Shown piece after piece: positions 7,961-15,915 of a stretch of DNA of 39,711 nucleotides. Below the pieces are notes generated by a model, which worked only from the letters and a program-made list of their open reading frames with translations, was not told the origin of the DNA and searched no databases. The stretch is from positions 1 through 39,711 of IMG/VR virus record IMGVR_UViG_3300044637_000142. One strand, given 5' to 3'. A program made the translations under genes and the position numbers. Numbering within the stretch: position 1 is the first letter of the stretch; each line of letters starts with the position of its first letter. The DNA is from a virus.

Positions 7961-10418
7961 TGTACGAAGCCTCATACTCAAGCGAGATCAAGTTGCTCGG
8001 CAGAGGTGAATCGTTCTCAATCCGGAACCGAAGTCCAGTGCTGTTGCAGTATATCGGAATTCGGTACTTGCCCGTCTCAAAAGGGATCGTAGTCGTGAGA
8101 AGGTTGTTGCCAGACCCGAGTAGACGGCCAGTGAACTCGTACTCGTAAGTCGATCCATACTCAACGAAGACCTTAGCCTTGAAGTAGGACGTATTGCCGA
8201 ACGACAGGGTCGCGTATCGAACCTGATACCGACCACCGATCGCCGACATCGACCCTTCTGTCGAAGCCCGGAACATGGGCTCGGACAGCTCGTAGATCAT
8301 CGTGTAGTTTTCTCCCAACCAAACGTCCGTCCCCGCATAGTCTCCCTGCACTGTAACTGACGAGCTTGATGCTTGGGTTGTCTGGAGTTTGATGCCCGTC
8401 TTGGTGACAACCTGAAAAGTCGCGCCTGTTCCGATCTGATATGGAAGGACATAGGTCGTAAGCCCCGTCCCGGAGCTATATGTCGCAGTACCGCCGAGAG
8501 CAAGCAGCTTCGCCCGATCCATACGGCGGTCAAGCGTCGTGATGTAGGTGCTATTAATGTCCTTGCGACCCGATTCAAGCCGCATCACTTCAAGGCTCGT
8601 CTTTGCCCCGCGCTGCACGACAAAGTACAGGGACGACTCAATGAACGAGACATTCAGGATCGTTCCAGACGAGAGCGTAAACTTGCCCCACGCGCTCTGG
8701 ACGCGCTGATCACCGATCTGGAAGTACTTGTAGACGTACACCGATGACGTATCCCCCGAAGTGAGGGCGATCAAGTAGTTCTCGTGGGTGCTCCCCGTGA
8801 GCATCTTGACCGTCCCCGGGATGTACTGAGGGACTGCCGCAGACATGTCATCCGCTTCGAACTTCCCGTCGATCCTGTTCGTCAAGGTCATCTCCCGGAT
8901 CCCGCTGAAGCTACCGCGGTTGAACGCGAAGAACAGGGAGTTGCCCGAAGCGACCGGGTCGATGCTCAAGTTCTGGTAGTCGCCTACGACGGACATAGTC
9001 ACCGTAGTCGGCGAGAGCGGCCCGGAGCTGCTGAGGGAGAACTGGGAGGACTGCGAGAAGATCAGGAGCTGATTCTCGAAAGCAGTCGCGCTCTGGAGGT
9101 TAGAGACTCGCGGGCTAGTAGACGCGACGTCGATCGTGTCAGTTGCGACCGAATCAGTAACCGAAGTGCGCCAGAAATTGAAGAACTGCGAAGTCTCACT
9201 GAAGATCGCATTCTCGCTCGACAGGAACAGAAGTCGATTCTGGTACAGCGAAACATCGTTGATCTTCATCCCGACAAAGGTCGGCGCGGGGTTAGTGAAG
9301 TCATCCCCCACCGTCCGGCCCGTCCACTTGTACTGCGGATACGCTCCACTGCCGTCTGCTGCCCTAAACCTGAATTCACCGTTCGCCTCGCGGATCAGAA
9401 TGTGAGGCATCGTGCTGTAGGTGTAGTTCTGCTTGATTCCCGGGCCGATAGTCTCAAACCATAGGCCAGACCGAGGAATCGTTGAGCTCGGACTCGTATC
9501 GCTCTGGACGAACTCAACCCAGTAGTCATCCGCCCTAGACTCTGGGCTACCCGCAATCTTGATCTTCATCAAGTGTGGAGCAACGGGCGGAAGATCCTCA
9601 AAGGATCGAACTTCATCCTTGATCAGCACGATCGCGTCGCCGCCGAAGTCGTCAAACACACTGACGTTCATCGGGTTAGTTCCGCTCGTCCGGAGCAGGA
9701 ACAACACAGATGCGTATCTGTAAGCAGTGATTCCTTGAATCGTCGGATAAGTCGGATTGCCGCCCGTCAGCTGCGCTTTCGCAGTATTGAAAGCAGTCTC
9801 AAGCTGCGCCGCAATGTGATCAGTTCCAATATCGTCGCTTTGCTGCTGACCCGTCTCGTGCTGAATCGTTACGCCATTGATCGTGAAGCCGTGCGTCCGC
9901 TTGTAGTTCGTCTGGGTAATCCAGATCATGCACTCGAACTGAGCTGACGTAGTGTTTCGGCTGTACTTACTCAAGGTTGCGTCAAGAGCTACCGTCTGAT
10001 TCGTGTTGACGATGAACGTGACATCTCCAATCGTCATCGCCTTCAGCTTCGCATCGATGCCCGCCTCATTGATGTAAGTGAGGGCGGGGGAATCGACGTT
10101 CGTAACGATCCGATTGCCATTGATGTCATAGACATGAACGAAGGCCGAGCTCGTCGCGTTGTTTCGACCGAAGACGGCGAAGTACCGCTCCTCAGGCGAA
10201 CGATCAATCGTGTGAACGAACAGCGAGGAGTACACGAGATCAGCGGAAGATCCGTCGAGAAGGTTCTTCAGATGCTCCGTAGGAGGACGCTTAGTCAATC
10301 CCTCGACAGGCGACGGGACAGCGTTAGTCTGCTCCGAGCACTGGTTCTGAAATCGCATGGAGGAGGGCTGCTGAGACACTCCGCCAAGGAAGTTCGAGAT
10401 GGAATTGACTAGAAGCAT
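7938..10418 (-). CDS. Tail tubular protein B (T7 gp12-like), 826 aa
   Basis: The length and the order after tail tube A match T7 gp12 (794 aa), which forms the nozzle of the short tail and carries fiber attachment sites. The N-terminus (NSISNFLGGVSQQPSSMRF) is the hallmark of this family: a short leader followed by GGVSQQP. The rest is beta-rich and Ser/Thr-rich, as expected for the nozzle. The start ATG overlaps the stop of tail tube A (TGATG), so translation is coupled. Confidence 0.95.
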   Translation of the reverse strand: MLLVNSISNFLGGVSQQPSSMRFQNQCSEQTNAVPSPVEGLTKRPPTEHLKNLLDGSSADLVYSSLFVHTIDRSPEERYFAVFGRNNATSSAFVHVYDINGNRIVTNVDSPALTYINEAGIDAKLKAMTIGDVTFIVNTNQTVALDATLSKYSRNTTSAQFECMIWITQTNYKRTHGFTINGVTIQHETGQQQSDDIGTDHIAAQLETAFNTAKAQLTGGNPTYPTIQGITAYRYASVLFLLRTSGTNPMNVSVFDDFGGDAIVLIKDEVRSFEDLPPVAPHLMKIKIAGSPESRADDYWVEFVQSDTSPSSTIPRSGLWFETIGPGIKQNYTYSTMPHILIREANGEFRFRAADGSGAYPQYKWTGRTVGDDFTNPAPTFVGMKINDVSLYQNRLLFLSSENAIFSETSQFFNFWRTSVTDSVATDTIDVASTSPRVSNLQSATAFENQLLIFSQSSQFSLSSSGPLSPTTVTMSVVGDYQNLSIDPVASGNSLFFAFNRGSFSGIREMTLTNRIDGKFEADDMSAAVPQYIPGTVKMLTGSTHENYLIALTSGDTSSVYVYKYFQIGDQRVQSAWGKFTLSSGTILNVSFIESSLYFVVQRGAKTSLEVMRLESGRKDINSTYITTLDRRMDRAKLLALGGTATYSSGTGLTTYVLPYQIGTGATFQVVTKTGIKLQTTQASSSSVTVQGDYAGTDVWLGENYTMIYELSEPMFRASTEGSMSAIGGRYQVRYATLSFGNTSYFKAKVFVEYGSTYEYEFTGRLLGSGNNLLTTTIPFETGKYRIPIYCNSTGLRFRIENDSPLPSNLISLEYEASYNERARRI

Positions 10419-11023
10419 CAGAAAGCTCGTGGTGCGATTCGGGGACGATCGACGATCACGCCGATAGTGTAGTTGTCGAACATCGTGTAGTCACCAGTTT
10501 CACCCTCGTATTCCTTAAGGGTGATCAACGCCTTGAACTCATCGTTCGCGGTGTAGTCGTGGTGAGCCTTGTCGCCGACCATTCGATCACTGAAGATCCG
10601 GGAAGCTCGAATCGTGATGTAGTGACGAGCTGCCTGAGGAATCGTATCGAACTCGAACAAATAGACGACGGTGCAGTAGATCGTCGTACCGGACTGCCAA
10701 ACGTCGCTGAGGGTGCTCTTGTTGAAGATCTTGCCGTCACGGACGACGAGATCCTTGCCGTAAGTCTCCTCAGTGATGTCGAGCCGCAGGACGTTATCCG
10801 GAACGACAATATAGTTGCTAGCGTCCGGAATGAACGGAACCTTGTCATCCGTGTTGAAGTGCCACCCTTCGGACTGAACGTCGCGGGACACTTCGTCAAG
10901 AATGGAGGAGGCAATCAGGACATCGGCCCGATTGACCCCAGTAAGGGAGTTGACCGGAGGCTCCCCAATGACGGAGAGCATCGTGTTGATTGCCTCAAGT
11001 CGCGTGGTCTTATTCGTTGCCAT
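10418..11023 (-). CDS. Tail tubular protein A (T7 gp11-like), 201 aa
   Basis: This is a gatekeeper protein of the short tail, sitting between the portal ring and the nozzle. The N-terminus (LEAINTMLSVIGEPPVNSLT) is characteristic of T7 gp11-like proteins, and the length (201 aa, T7 196 aa) fits. It is the first gene after the terminator that follows the capsid gene, as in T7. An AGGA lies close to the ATG. Confidence 0.95.
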   Translation of the reverse strand: MATNKTTRLEAINTMLSVIGEPPVNSLTGVNRADVLIASSILDEVSRDVQSEGWHFNTDDKVPFIPDASNYIVVPDNVLRLDITEETYGKDLVVRDGKIFNKSTLSDVWQSGTTIYCTVVYLFEFDTIPQAARHYITIRASRIFSDRMVGDKAHHDYTANDEFKALITLKEYEGETGDYTMFDNYTIGVIVDRPRIAPRAF

Positions 11024-11034
11024 ATGTCCTCCAA

Positions 11035-11070
11035 AGAAAAGGGAGCCACCACCTTTCGATGGTGGCCCCC
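11035..11070 (-). terminator. Rho-independent terminator after the major capsid gene
   Basis: On the minus strand a GC-rich stem (GGGGGCCACC paired with GGTGGTGGCTCCC) with a GAAA-type loop is followed by TTTTCTTT. It lies 22 bases after the capsid stop codon, the position of T-phi in T7, and would limit late transcription into the tail genes. Confidence 0.85.
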
Positions 11071-11092
11071 AAGATCACAGCCTCAGTAGCGA

Positions 11093-12238
11093 TTACGCAA
11101 CCAGATCGCCACGCAGCCAGTAGCAGCACTCCTCGCGGAGAATGCCGTGGCCCATCGCGTACTTCGCGACCATCAGCGTACCCTGACGGTCGATCTGGTA
11201 CTCGCTCTCGACGCCGAGGTCGAGCAGCTTGACCGTGCCGACAGCTTCCTTCTGGAAGATGATGCCCTTCGAGCGCAGGAAGCCGCTGTCGGCAGTACGG
11301 CGGTAGCCGACACCGTCAGCACCCGTATGACCGAACACATCATTCTGAATGCCCGCATCGCCGTGCGGAGCGACAGCGGTAGTCCCTTCGTCCGTAGTCG
11401 GGATGTGGTTGGACTTCAGAATGCGGATGCCCGCGATCGACATGATCATGCCGCCCGCAATGCTGCCGTTACCTTCAGGGTTGAAGTCACGGTTGATCGC
11501 GTCCGTGCTGAACGCGACGAGCTGGTAGTACACCTCGGGGGTGACGATCGCATACCGCTCGGAAGACGGAACGTTCTTTTCGTCCATCTGACGAGCAGCA
11601 CTGAAGAACGCGGCAACAAGCTCGTCACCGAGCGAAGCTCCGGTTGCTTCATCGTTGTAGGTGATCGTCGAGCCGAGGTACTGCGTCGAAGTACCAGAAG
11701 CAACACCGAAACGATCGGTCGTGCGCGTCGCACCTGCGATGACGGTACGGATCAGGTTCTTGTCCGCAACGTAAGCAAGCTGACGACCGATTTCGGTGGT
11801 GTAGATGCTACGAACGTCGTAGTGGTTCTTCGCCTCGTCGATGTTGGCGACGAACGCCGCGCTGAGAAGCATGTCATCGATGCTGATGATGCGCTCAGAG
11901 TGGGCGAACTTCGACAGATACTTTGAGGTCGAAGGGAAGGTGACTGCGAACGGAGTCGTGCCGGACTGACTCGGAACCGAGCCCGCTTCCGCAGTAATCG
12001 ACTCGCCCGGAGTGTGGTACTTCGCGGTAGCGACACCAGTGACCGGGAAAGTAGCAGACTTGCCGCTCGAAATCGTGCGAACCATGTGCAGAGGCATCAT
12101 CACGTTCGACTCTTCGAACGTAGTGAGAACCTCACCCGCGAACTGCTTCAGGAACAGTTCGTTATTACCCAGACCAGTGTTGGCCGCATTAAGGCCAAGC
12201 CGAGACGGATCGGCTCCAATTTGATAAGTGTTTGGCAT
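11093..12238 (-). CDS. Major capsid protein (T7 gp10-like), 381 aa
   Basis: This gene encodes the main shell protein of the head, with the HK97-type fold known for this family. It sits after scaffold and before tail tube A, as in T7, and the length is typical (T7 gp10A 345 aa). The N-terminal segment with NAANTGLGNNELFLKQFAGE and the following EVLTTFEESN is characteristic of podovirus capsid proteins. It is flanked by its own upstream hairpins and a downstream terminator, so its mRNA can be a separate unit. Its Shine-Dalgarno GAGGAG is buried in a perfect 16-bp inverted repeat, described separately. No frameshift extension like T7 gp10B was seen. Confidence 0.95.
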   Translation of the reverse strand: MPNTYQIGADPSRLGLNAANTGLGNNELFLKQFAGEVLTTFEESNVMMPLHMVRTISSGKSATFPVTGVATAKYHTPGESITAEAGSVPSQSGTTPFAVTFPSTSKYLSKFAHSERIISIDDMLLSAAFVANIDEAKNHYDVRSIYTTEIGRQLAYVADKNLIRTVIAGATRTTDRFGVASGTSTQYLGSTITYNDEATGASLGDELVAAFFSAARQMDEKNVPSSERYAIVTPEVYYQLVAFSTDAINRDFNPEGNGSIAGGMIMSIAGIRILKSNHIPTTDEGTTAVAPHGDAGIQNDVFGHTGADGVGYRRTADSGFLRSKGIIFQKEAVGTVKLLDLGVESEYQIDRQGTLMVAKYAMGHGILREECCYWLRGDLVA

Positions 12239-12239
12239 T

Positions 12240-12316
12240 TGAGATTGCTCCTCAAAATGTTGTAGACAGAACGCTGATTACGAGTCCCCCTAGTCGGCTG
12301 TTGAGGAGCAATCTCA
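12240..12316 (-). promoter_or_regulatory. Inverted repeat sequestering the capsid gene ribosome-binding site
   Basis: The sense strand carries TGAGATTGCTCCTCAA (12316 down to 12301), a 45-base loop, then TTGAGGAGCAATCTCA (12255 down to 12240) and, one base later, the capsid ATG at 12238. The two arms are perfectly complementary over 16 bp. The Shine-Dalgarno GAGGAG is entirely inside the stem. The structure is seen directly; that it controls translation is an inference. Confidence 0.8.
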
Positions 12317-12329
12317 GTTATCCGGCGCA
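12316..12329 (-). promoter_or_regulatory. Candidate phage polymerase promoter element upstream of the capsid gene
   Basis: The minus strand reads CCGGATAACTGAG here. The 13-mer CCGGATAACTGRG also occurs at 32676-32688 in the early/late junction. These are two places where a T7-type phage normally has a strong promoter. Two copies are too few to define a promoter, so this is a guess. Confidence 0.3.
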
Positions 12330-12449
12330 CCGGGCCAAGTCCAAACTAGCCGTCTAAAAAGGACAGATTCCTAGGAAGCGTTCGTTCCCTAGGAATCCGA
12401 TTAGTTCATAGACCTGTTTGCACAGGTCGATCCGAAGTTGTCTTCGGAC
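12317..12449 (-). other. Remaining capsid-leader intergenic stretch
   Basis: This stretch between the 31-aa gene and the capsid inverted repeat holds three consecutive hairpins, a T-run and a candidate phage promoter. No coding frame was found in it. The first hairpins have 7-bp perfect arms: TCCGAAG/CTTCGGA (12431-12448) and GACCTGT/ACAGGTC (12411-12428). Confidence 0.7.
12356..12397 (-). terminator. Probable terminator upstream of the capsid gene
   Basis: On the minus strand the perfect arms GATTCCTAGG and CCTAGGAATC enclose a 12-base loop and are followed six bases later by TTTTT. The gap before the T-run is longer than usual, so this may be a weak terminator or a processing hairpin. It would insulate the capsid gene from upstream transcripts. 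Confidence 0.5.
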
Positions 12450-12545
12450 TTAGATCTTCTTGTTCTTGCAGAGCCACACGCCCACGCAGAGTCCACAGAC
12501 GCCGAGGAGCAGGGCAAACCACACTGAACCGATGAAAGAAGCCAT
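12450..12545 (-). CDS. Small single-span membrane protein, 31 aa
   Basis: The peptide starts MASFIGSVWFALLLGVC, continues as a hydrophobic Cys- and Gly-rich helix and ends in a positive tail (CKNKKI). One membrane segment covers most of its length, with the tail predicted in the cytoplasm. The start overlaps the stop of the upstream lipoprotein gene (TAATG), which supports it being translated. It could be an accessory lysis or membrane protein; the function is unknown. Confidence 0.65.
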   Translation of the reverse strand: MASFIGSVWFALLLGVCGLCVGVWLCKNKKI

Positions 12546-13030
12546 TATCGTTTCTCCTTTGCAACCCGCGCCTTCGCTTTCTTGAAGGCGGCATCAAAGA
12601 GAGGATCCGCACGTCGGGCTGCAAAGTATTCCCGTGCGCTCTCAGGACGAGACTCATCTAGGACGTCAGCGGCGAGGTTCGCGTCGATTTGGGTTTTCCG
12701 AGGAATCCACCCAATAGCGATTCGAACTACGTTGCCTAGTCCCGTTTGCCACAGGAACACGATAACAGCTACTGCGATGACTGCAATCAAACCCCACTGC
12801 ATCGTAGTCAGCCAAGCAGGAACTTGGTCTTCTACGCGAGGAAGTAGAACGTGGATGCTAGCAGCAGAAGCATCGATGCGAGTAGCAGCCCCAACGACCA
12901 CCGGATCTTGAATCGTCGTTCCGTGGTCAATGAGGAGCTGCGCGTCTGTTCGTATCGCATTTGCCTTAGATCCGATTTCCTGTGATGCGCTGCACCCACC
13001 AAGAATTAGCAGCGATGGGTACAGACGCAT
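12545..13030 (-). CDS. Lipoprotein with internal membrane segment, spanin-like topology, 161 aa
   Basis: The N-terminus (MRLYPSLLILGGCSAS) looks like a short lipoprotein signal with the lipobox LGGC, so Cys13 would be lipidated. A second hydrophobic segment lies at about residues 78-96 (WGLIAVIAVAVIVFLW). A 65-residue charged, Arg/Lys-rich tail follows. A lipid anchor plus a transmembrane helix is the layout of unimolecular spanins that link outer and inner membrane. Spanins of that type usually end shortly after the helix, whereas this one has a long tail. The gene is coupled to scaffold (TGATG) and followed directly by a small membrane protein. Function is inferred from topology only. Confidence 0.6.
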   Translation of the reverse strand: MRLYPSLLILGGCSASQEIGSKANAIRTDAQLLIDHGTTIQDPVVVGAATRIDASAASIHVLLPRVEDQVPAWLTTMQWGLIAVIAVAVIVFLWQTGLGNVVRIAIGWIPRKTQIDANLAADVLDESRPESAREYFAARRADPLFDAAFKKAKARVAKEKR

Positions 13031-13779
13031 CAGAAGACGTTGGAGATCGCAAGCCGCGCCTCAACGTCCTTGCGGTACGCAGGATCGACGCGGTACTTCG
13101 GATCACGCATAGCAGCCGTGACTTCGGCGAGGCTACGGAAGGGCGACGTGCCGGGGCCAGCCGTGCCACCCTGCATCAGCCGGGGCATACCCGCAGCCGA
13201 CGAGAAACGGGCCTGAAGGCCACGGACGGCAAACGTGATCGACGACGAATCACCAGAATCAATCATCGCGTTAAACGCATCGATCTCGTTGTCGGGGAGG
13301 TTGTCAGCAGCCCACTCAATCATCTGCTGATACTGTTCCTGACCGCCGACGTTGTTGTAGATCGCAGCGACCTGAGATTCAGCGACAGCCTTCTGGCCTT
13401 CGATGTAGCTTTCGACGACGTAGCGCGGGATACCGCGGGCTTCAAGATCCTTGAAGCTCTTGTCACTCAGCGTCCCGAGCTGCATGAACTCGTTCGAAAA
13501 CGAGCGCATCTCTTCGTCGGAGATGTTCGCCTGAGCGGCCTTGTCACCGAAGTTCTGTTGGTTTACCTGAGTAAACCGAGACTCAAGCTCCGAGTACGCC
13601 CGAGCAAGCTCTTCAGGGTTCTGGAACTTCGGAGGAAGCCATTCAGGACGATCCCCGGTCGCCTGAGGCTGTGCCTGAGGCTGACCATTAACGATGTCCT
13701 GCGCCGCAGCGGGCTGCGCGGAAGGCTCATGGATGCGAGTTGCAGTGTCGTTCCGGATTTCGATGCGATCAACGCTCAT
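13030..13779 (-). CDS. Scaffolding (capsid assembly) protein, 249 aa
   Basis: It lies between portal and capsid genes as T7 gene 9 does, and acts during prohead assembly before being lost. The N-terminal third is disordered and rich in Gln, Pro and Ala. A conserved-looking segment EWLPPKFQNPEELARAYSEL (about residues 46-65) is typical of podovirus scaffolds, and the rest is helical and acidic. The start context GGATAAACACAC-ATG is shared with two other late genes. A perfect copy of the GTTTAC palindrome lies inside the coding sequence at 13561. Confidence 0.9.
   Translation of the reverse strand: MSVDRIEIRNDTATRIHEPSAQPAAAQDIVNGQPQAQPQATGDRPEWLPPKFQNPEELARAYSELESRFTQVNQQNFGDKAAQANISDEEMRSFSNEFMQLGTLSDKSFKDLEARGIPRYVVESYIEGQKAVAESQVAAIYNNVGGQEQYQQMIEWAADNLPDNEIDAFNAMIDSGDSSSITFAVRGLQARFSSAAGMPRLMQGGTAGPGTSPFRSLAEVTAAMRDPKYRVDPAYRKDVEARLAISNVF
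13561..13576. repeat. GTTTAC palindrome inside the scaffold gene
   Basis: The sequence is GTTTAC-CTGA-GTAAAC with perfect arms. It is in the coding region, far from any start or stop codon, so this copy cannot act as a ribosome-binding site. Confidence 0.85.
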
Positions 13780-13785
13780 GTGTGT

Positions 13786-15327
13786 TTATCCCTGCTGACC
13801 TAGTTGGCCCTGCTGACTAAGATACGTCTGCAAGCCCGCCTGTGCAGCGGGAGATGCCATCATTTGCATGTATTCCTGTTGCAGCTCAGCCTGACGCTCG
13901 GCCATGATCTGCTCTTCGGTCTTCACAAGACCTTCCGTATCGATGCCGAGGGCGGCAGCGCGGCGGTTCATGTACTCCCGGATATTGATCGTCTGGCTGA
14001 GGGCTTCCGGGCCGACCATCTGGCCGATGCCCTGAAGGTACAGATCAAGCCGCTGAAGGTCATTACCACGCCCAAGGGCGTCAATGCCCGTAATGATCGT
14101 CGGGGTGACGAACTTCTTCGGGAGCTTCGGCAGCTTCTTGCCGCGCTCCATCTGATCCATGATCTTGTTGACGAGGGGGAGCTGGAATTCGAGCGACAGG
14201 AGGCTGTAAACACCTCCGAGCTGACGTTCGATGCTCTGGGTGACCAAACGTATTTCTTCGGCAGTAACCCGCTCCGCATTACGAATTGAGGCTTCCGTAA
14301 GCATAAATGCGTAGGAGAGCCGTTCCGTAATCGTATTAACGGTCTGCTGAGCGACGGAGAAGTCCATCGCCTTGTTCGCCTGAAGGACGGAGACGTCGGC
14401 GGCGTTGCCTTCGCGGATCGCGCCGTTCGGAGCCTTCGCAAGCGTAGCCGCCCGCGTAGTGCCGTTCGGGGCGACGAGGATCAGCATCTTCGCCATCGCC
14501 GCAGAGCCTTCGACGATGACTTGCATGAGCCCCTCAAGGCTCTTCAGGTCACCGAGGTACTGCTCGACGTAGCCGCGACCATAGTCCTCGCCATCGACCC
14601 GGATCATCCGCAGGGCGATGAACGGCGACTTCGACTTTTCGATGATCTTGTAGCTGTCGGGGATGATCTGCCCCTTGACCTCTTGGAAGATCTCGACCTT
14701 GCCGTCCCCGATGGAACGGATACAGGTGTACATGTCGAGATACGGCTGATCGAAGCTCGACTTCTCAAGGTTCAGGCCGGGGGGAACCATCGACGGAGAG
14801 ATGCTCTCCTTGATGATCACCTTATCGACACAACCCTCAGGACACCGCTTGACAACGTAGCGATCAAGGCGGATGACCCGCATAGAACCGCCGTCAACCG
14901 GGAAGTACAGGCCGACGTTGCCGCCGACGATGAGGTGCTTGACCGCCTCGAAAGTAGCTACGCGGATCGCCTGAGCTTCGATCTCGCGCATGACGAGCCG
15001 CTCACGCTGACTCATCGACTTCTCGACTTCGGCCTTGATTTGAGGATCCATCGACTGCATCTTGCGAAGAGCAGTTTCGTCCACAAGCAACCTGAAGAAA
15101 GGTGCATTAGGTGGGAGGAGTGAAAGCAGAAGAGTGCTAGCAAGGTTGTTCACCCCACGAGCACCTACGGACTGAAACGGCGTAGGAAACCGCTTATCCG
15201 TAGTGGATCCTTCGTCTGGAATAAGGGACGGAAGCGTCAAGCGGGAGCAGTCCCGAGCGCGTTCAAGGAACGCACTGCGGAGAGACTCCAACTTTGAGTA
15301 TTCACTTTGAGCCGTCCCTTGAATCAT
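13786..15327 (-). CDS. Portal (head-tail connector) protein, 513 aa
   Basis: This is the T7 gp8-like portal, which forms the dodecameric ring for DNA entry and exit. Length (T7 536 aa) and position before scaffold fit. Family features include the N-terminal GARGVNNLASTLLLSLLPPN (about residues 54-73) and a Gln-rich C-terminal tail that ends QQGQLGQQG. The ATG at 15327 has no good Shine-Dalgarno sequence, so translation may depend on the gene just upstream, which ends only three bases before. Confidence 0.95.
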   Translation of the reverse strand: MIQGTAQSEYSKLESLRSAFLERARDCSRLTLPSLIPDEGSTTDKRFPTPFQSVGARGVNNLASTLLLSLLPPNAPFFRLLVDETALRKMQSMDPQIKAEVEKSMSQRERLVMREIEAQAIRVATFEAVKHLIVGGNVGLYFPVDGGSMRVIRLDRYVVKRCPEGCVDKVIIKESISPSMVPPGLNLEKSSFDQPYLDMYTCIRSIGDGKVEIFQEVKGQIIPDSYKIIEKSKSPFIALRMIRVDGEDYGRGYVEQYLGDLKSLEGLMQVIVEGSAAMAKMLILVAPNGTTRAATLAKAPNGAIREGNAADVSVLQANKAMDFSVAQQTVNTITERLSYAFMLTEASIRNAERVTAEEIRLVTQSIERQLGGVYSLLSLEFQLPLVNKIMDQMERGKKLPKLPKKFVTPTIITGIDALGRGNDLQRLDLYLQGIGQMVGPEALSQTINIREYMNRRAAALGIDTEGLVKTEEQIMAERQAELQQEYMQMMASPAAQAGLQTYLSQQGQLGQQG

Positions 15328-15330
15328 TTG

Positions 15331-15549
15331 TTATGCCCGGGGAATCGTGAGGGCGCGCTTACCACGCCGCTGAGTGAGGTAAGCGAACACGTTCTCAACT
15401 CCGCCCATACCGGGCTCAGCCTGACGTCCTGCCCGCGTCTGGCCCGTCTCCTCAGACATCATCTTGATGCTCGGCTCCGGCGGAGGGGGAGCAGGGGGGA
15501 GCTGCGGCGGCGGGGGAGGAGCCGGGGGAGCCTTAGGGCGAGAGCACAT
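15331..15549 (-). CDS. Proline-rich small protein upstream of portal, 72 aa
   Basis: It has an N-terminus with Cys2 and a long Pro/Ala run (about residues 6-25), then a short charged tail. Similar Pro-rich small proteins often precede portal genes in T7-like phages; their role is unknown. AGAGGA lies five bases before the ATG, and the gene begins one base after the stop of the previous gene. Confidence 0.75.
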   Translation of the reverse strand: MCSRPKAPPAPPPPPQLPPAPPPPEPSIKMMSEETGQTRAGRQAEPGMGGVENVFAYLTQRRGKRALTIPRA

Positions 15550-15550
15550 G

Positions 15551-15751
15551 TCAGTCCTCTGTTTGTTCGGGGTTATAACGGGCGTCGTGCCATGAACGAA
15601 GCATTTCCACGACAGATCGCTGCCCCGAGTAGTGCCAAATCTGGCGATCGGGGGTGGAAATGTCTGGACAACGTGATGGAATTGCCGCTTCTAGAGCCGA
15701 AAGTAGAGCTTTCGGCACATCCGGAACTTCATCGCGATTCCGTATAGTCAT
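15551..15751 (-). CDS. Conserved-looking small phage protein, 66 aa
   Basis: The protein contains LLSALEAAIPSRCPD and a DRQIWHYSGQRSVVEML segment, a pattern I associate with small phage proteins of unknown role found near replication or connector genes. It has an A/G-rich Shine-Dalgarno region (GGAGGAAAGGAAATAG) just before the ATG. It is followed without gap by the Pro-rich gene. No enzymatic motif was seen. Confidence 0.75.
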   Translation of the reverse strand: MTIRNRDEVPDVPKALLSALEAAIPSRCPDISTPDRQIWHYSGQRSVVEMLRSWHDARYNPEQTED

Positions 15752-15915
15752 CTATTTCCTTTCCTCCGTCCGTAAGCACTCGCCGAAGCTTATTCAGTGC
15801 CTGACTCCCGATCGCCGCAGCGAGGTACTGCGTCATATTCGTTCCATTCTTCTCGTTGAACAGTCGTGCGACCTCCGGCCACGGCCTGAGCCCCCGATCC
15901 GACTGCCTTCTTTGA
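15729..15915 (-). pseudogene. Out-of-frame helix-turn-helix-like coding segment after DUF1599
   Basis: In the +1 frame relative to the DUF1599 gene, this stretch encodes RPWPEVARLFNEKNG, then IGSQALNKLRRVLTDGG, ending at 15729. This resembles the C-terminal helix-turn-helix of sigma-like phage proteins. The DUF1599 frame over the same bases is low-complexity and reads like filler. The only ATG in this frame, at 15836, falls in the middle of the motif; an upstream CTG has GGAGG eight bases before it. It may be a small gene with a non-standard start, the product of a frameshift from DUF1599, or a gene damaged by an indel. Confidence 0.45.

Noticed and set aside
12367-12396. Insertion sequence ends suggested by the CCTAGG inverted repeat
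   Set aside because: No transposase nearby and the hairpin fits an RNA terminator or processing site better.
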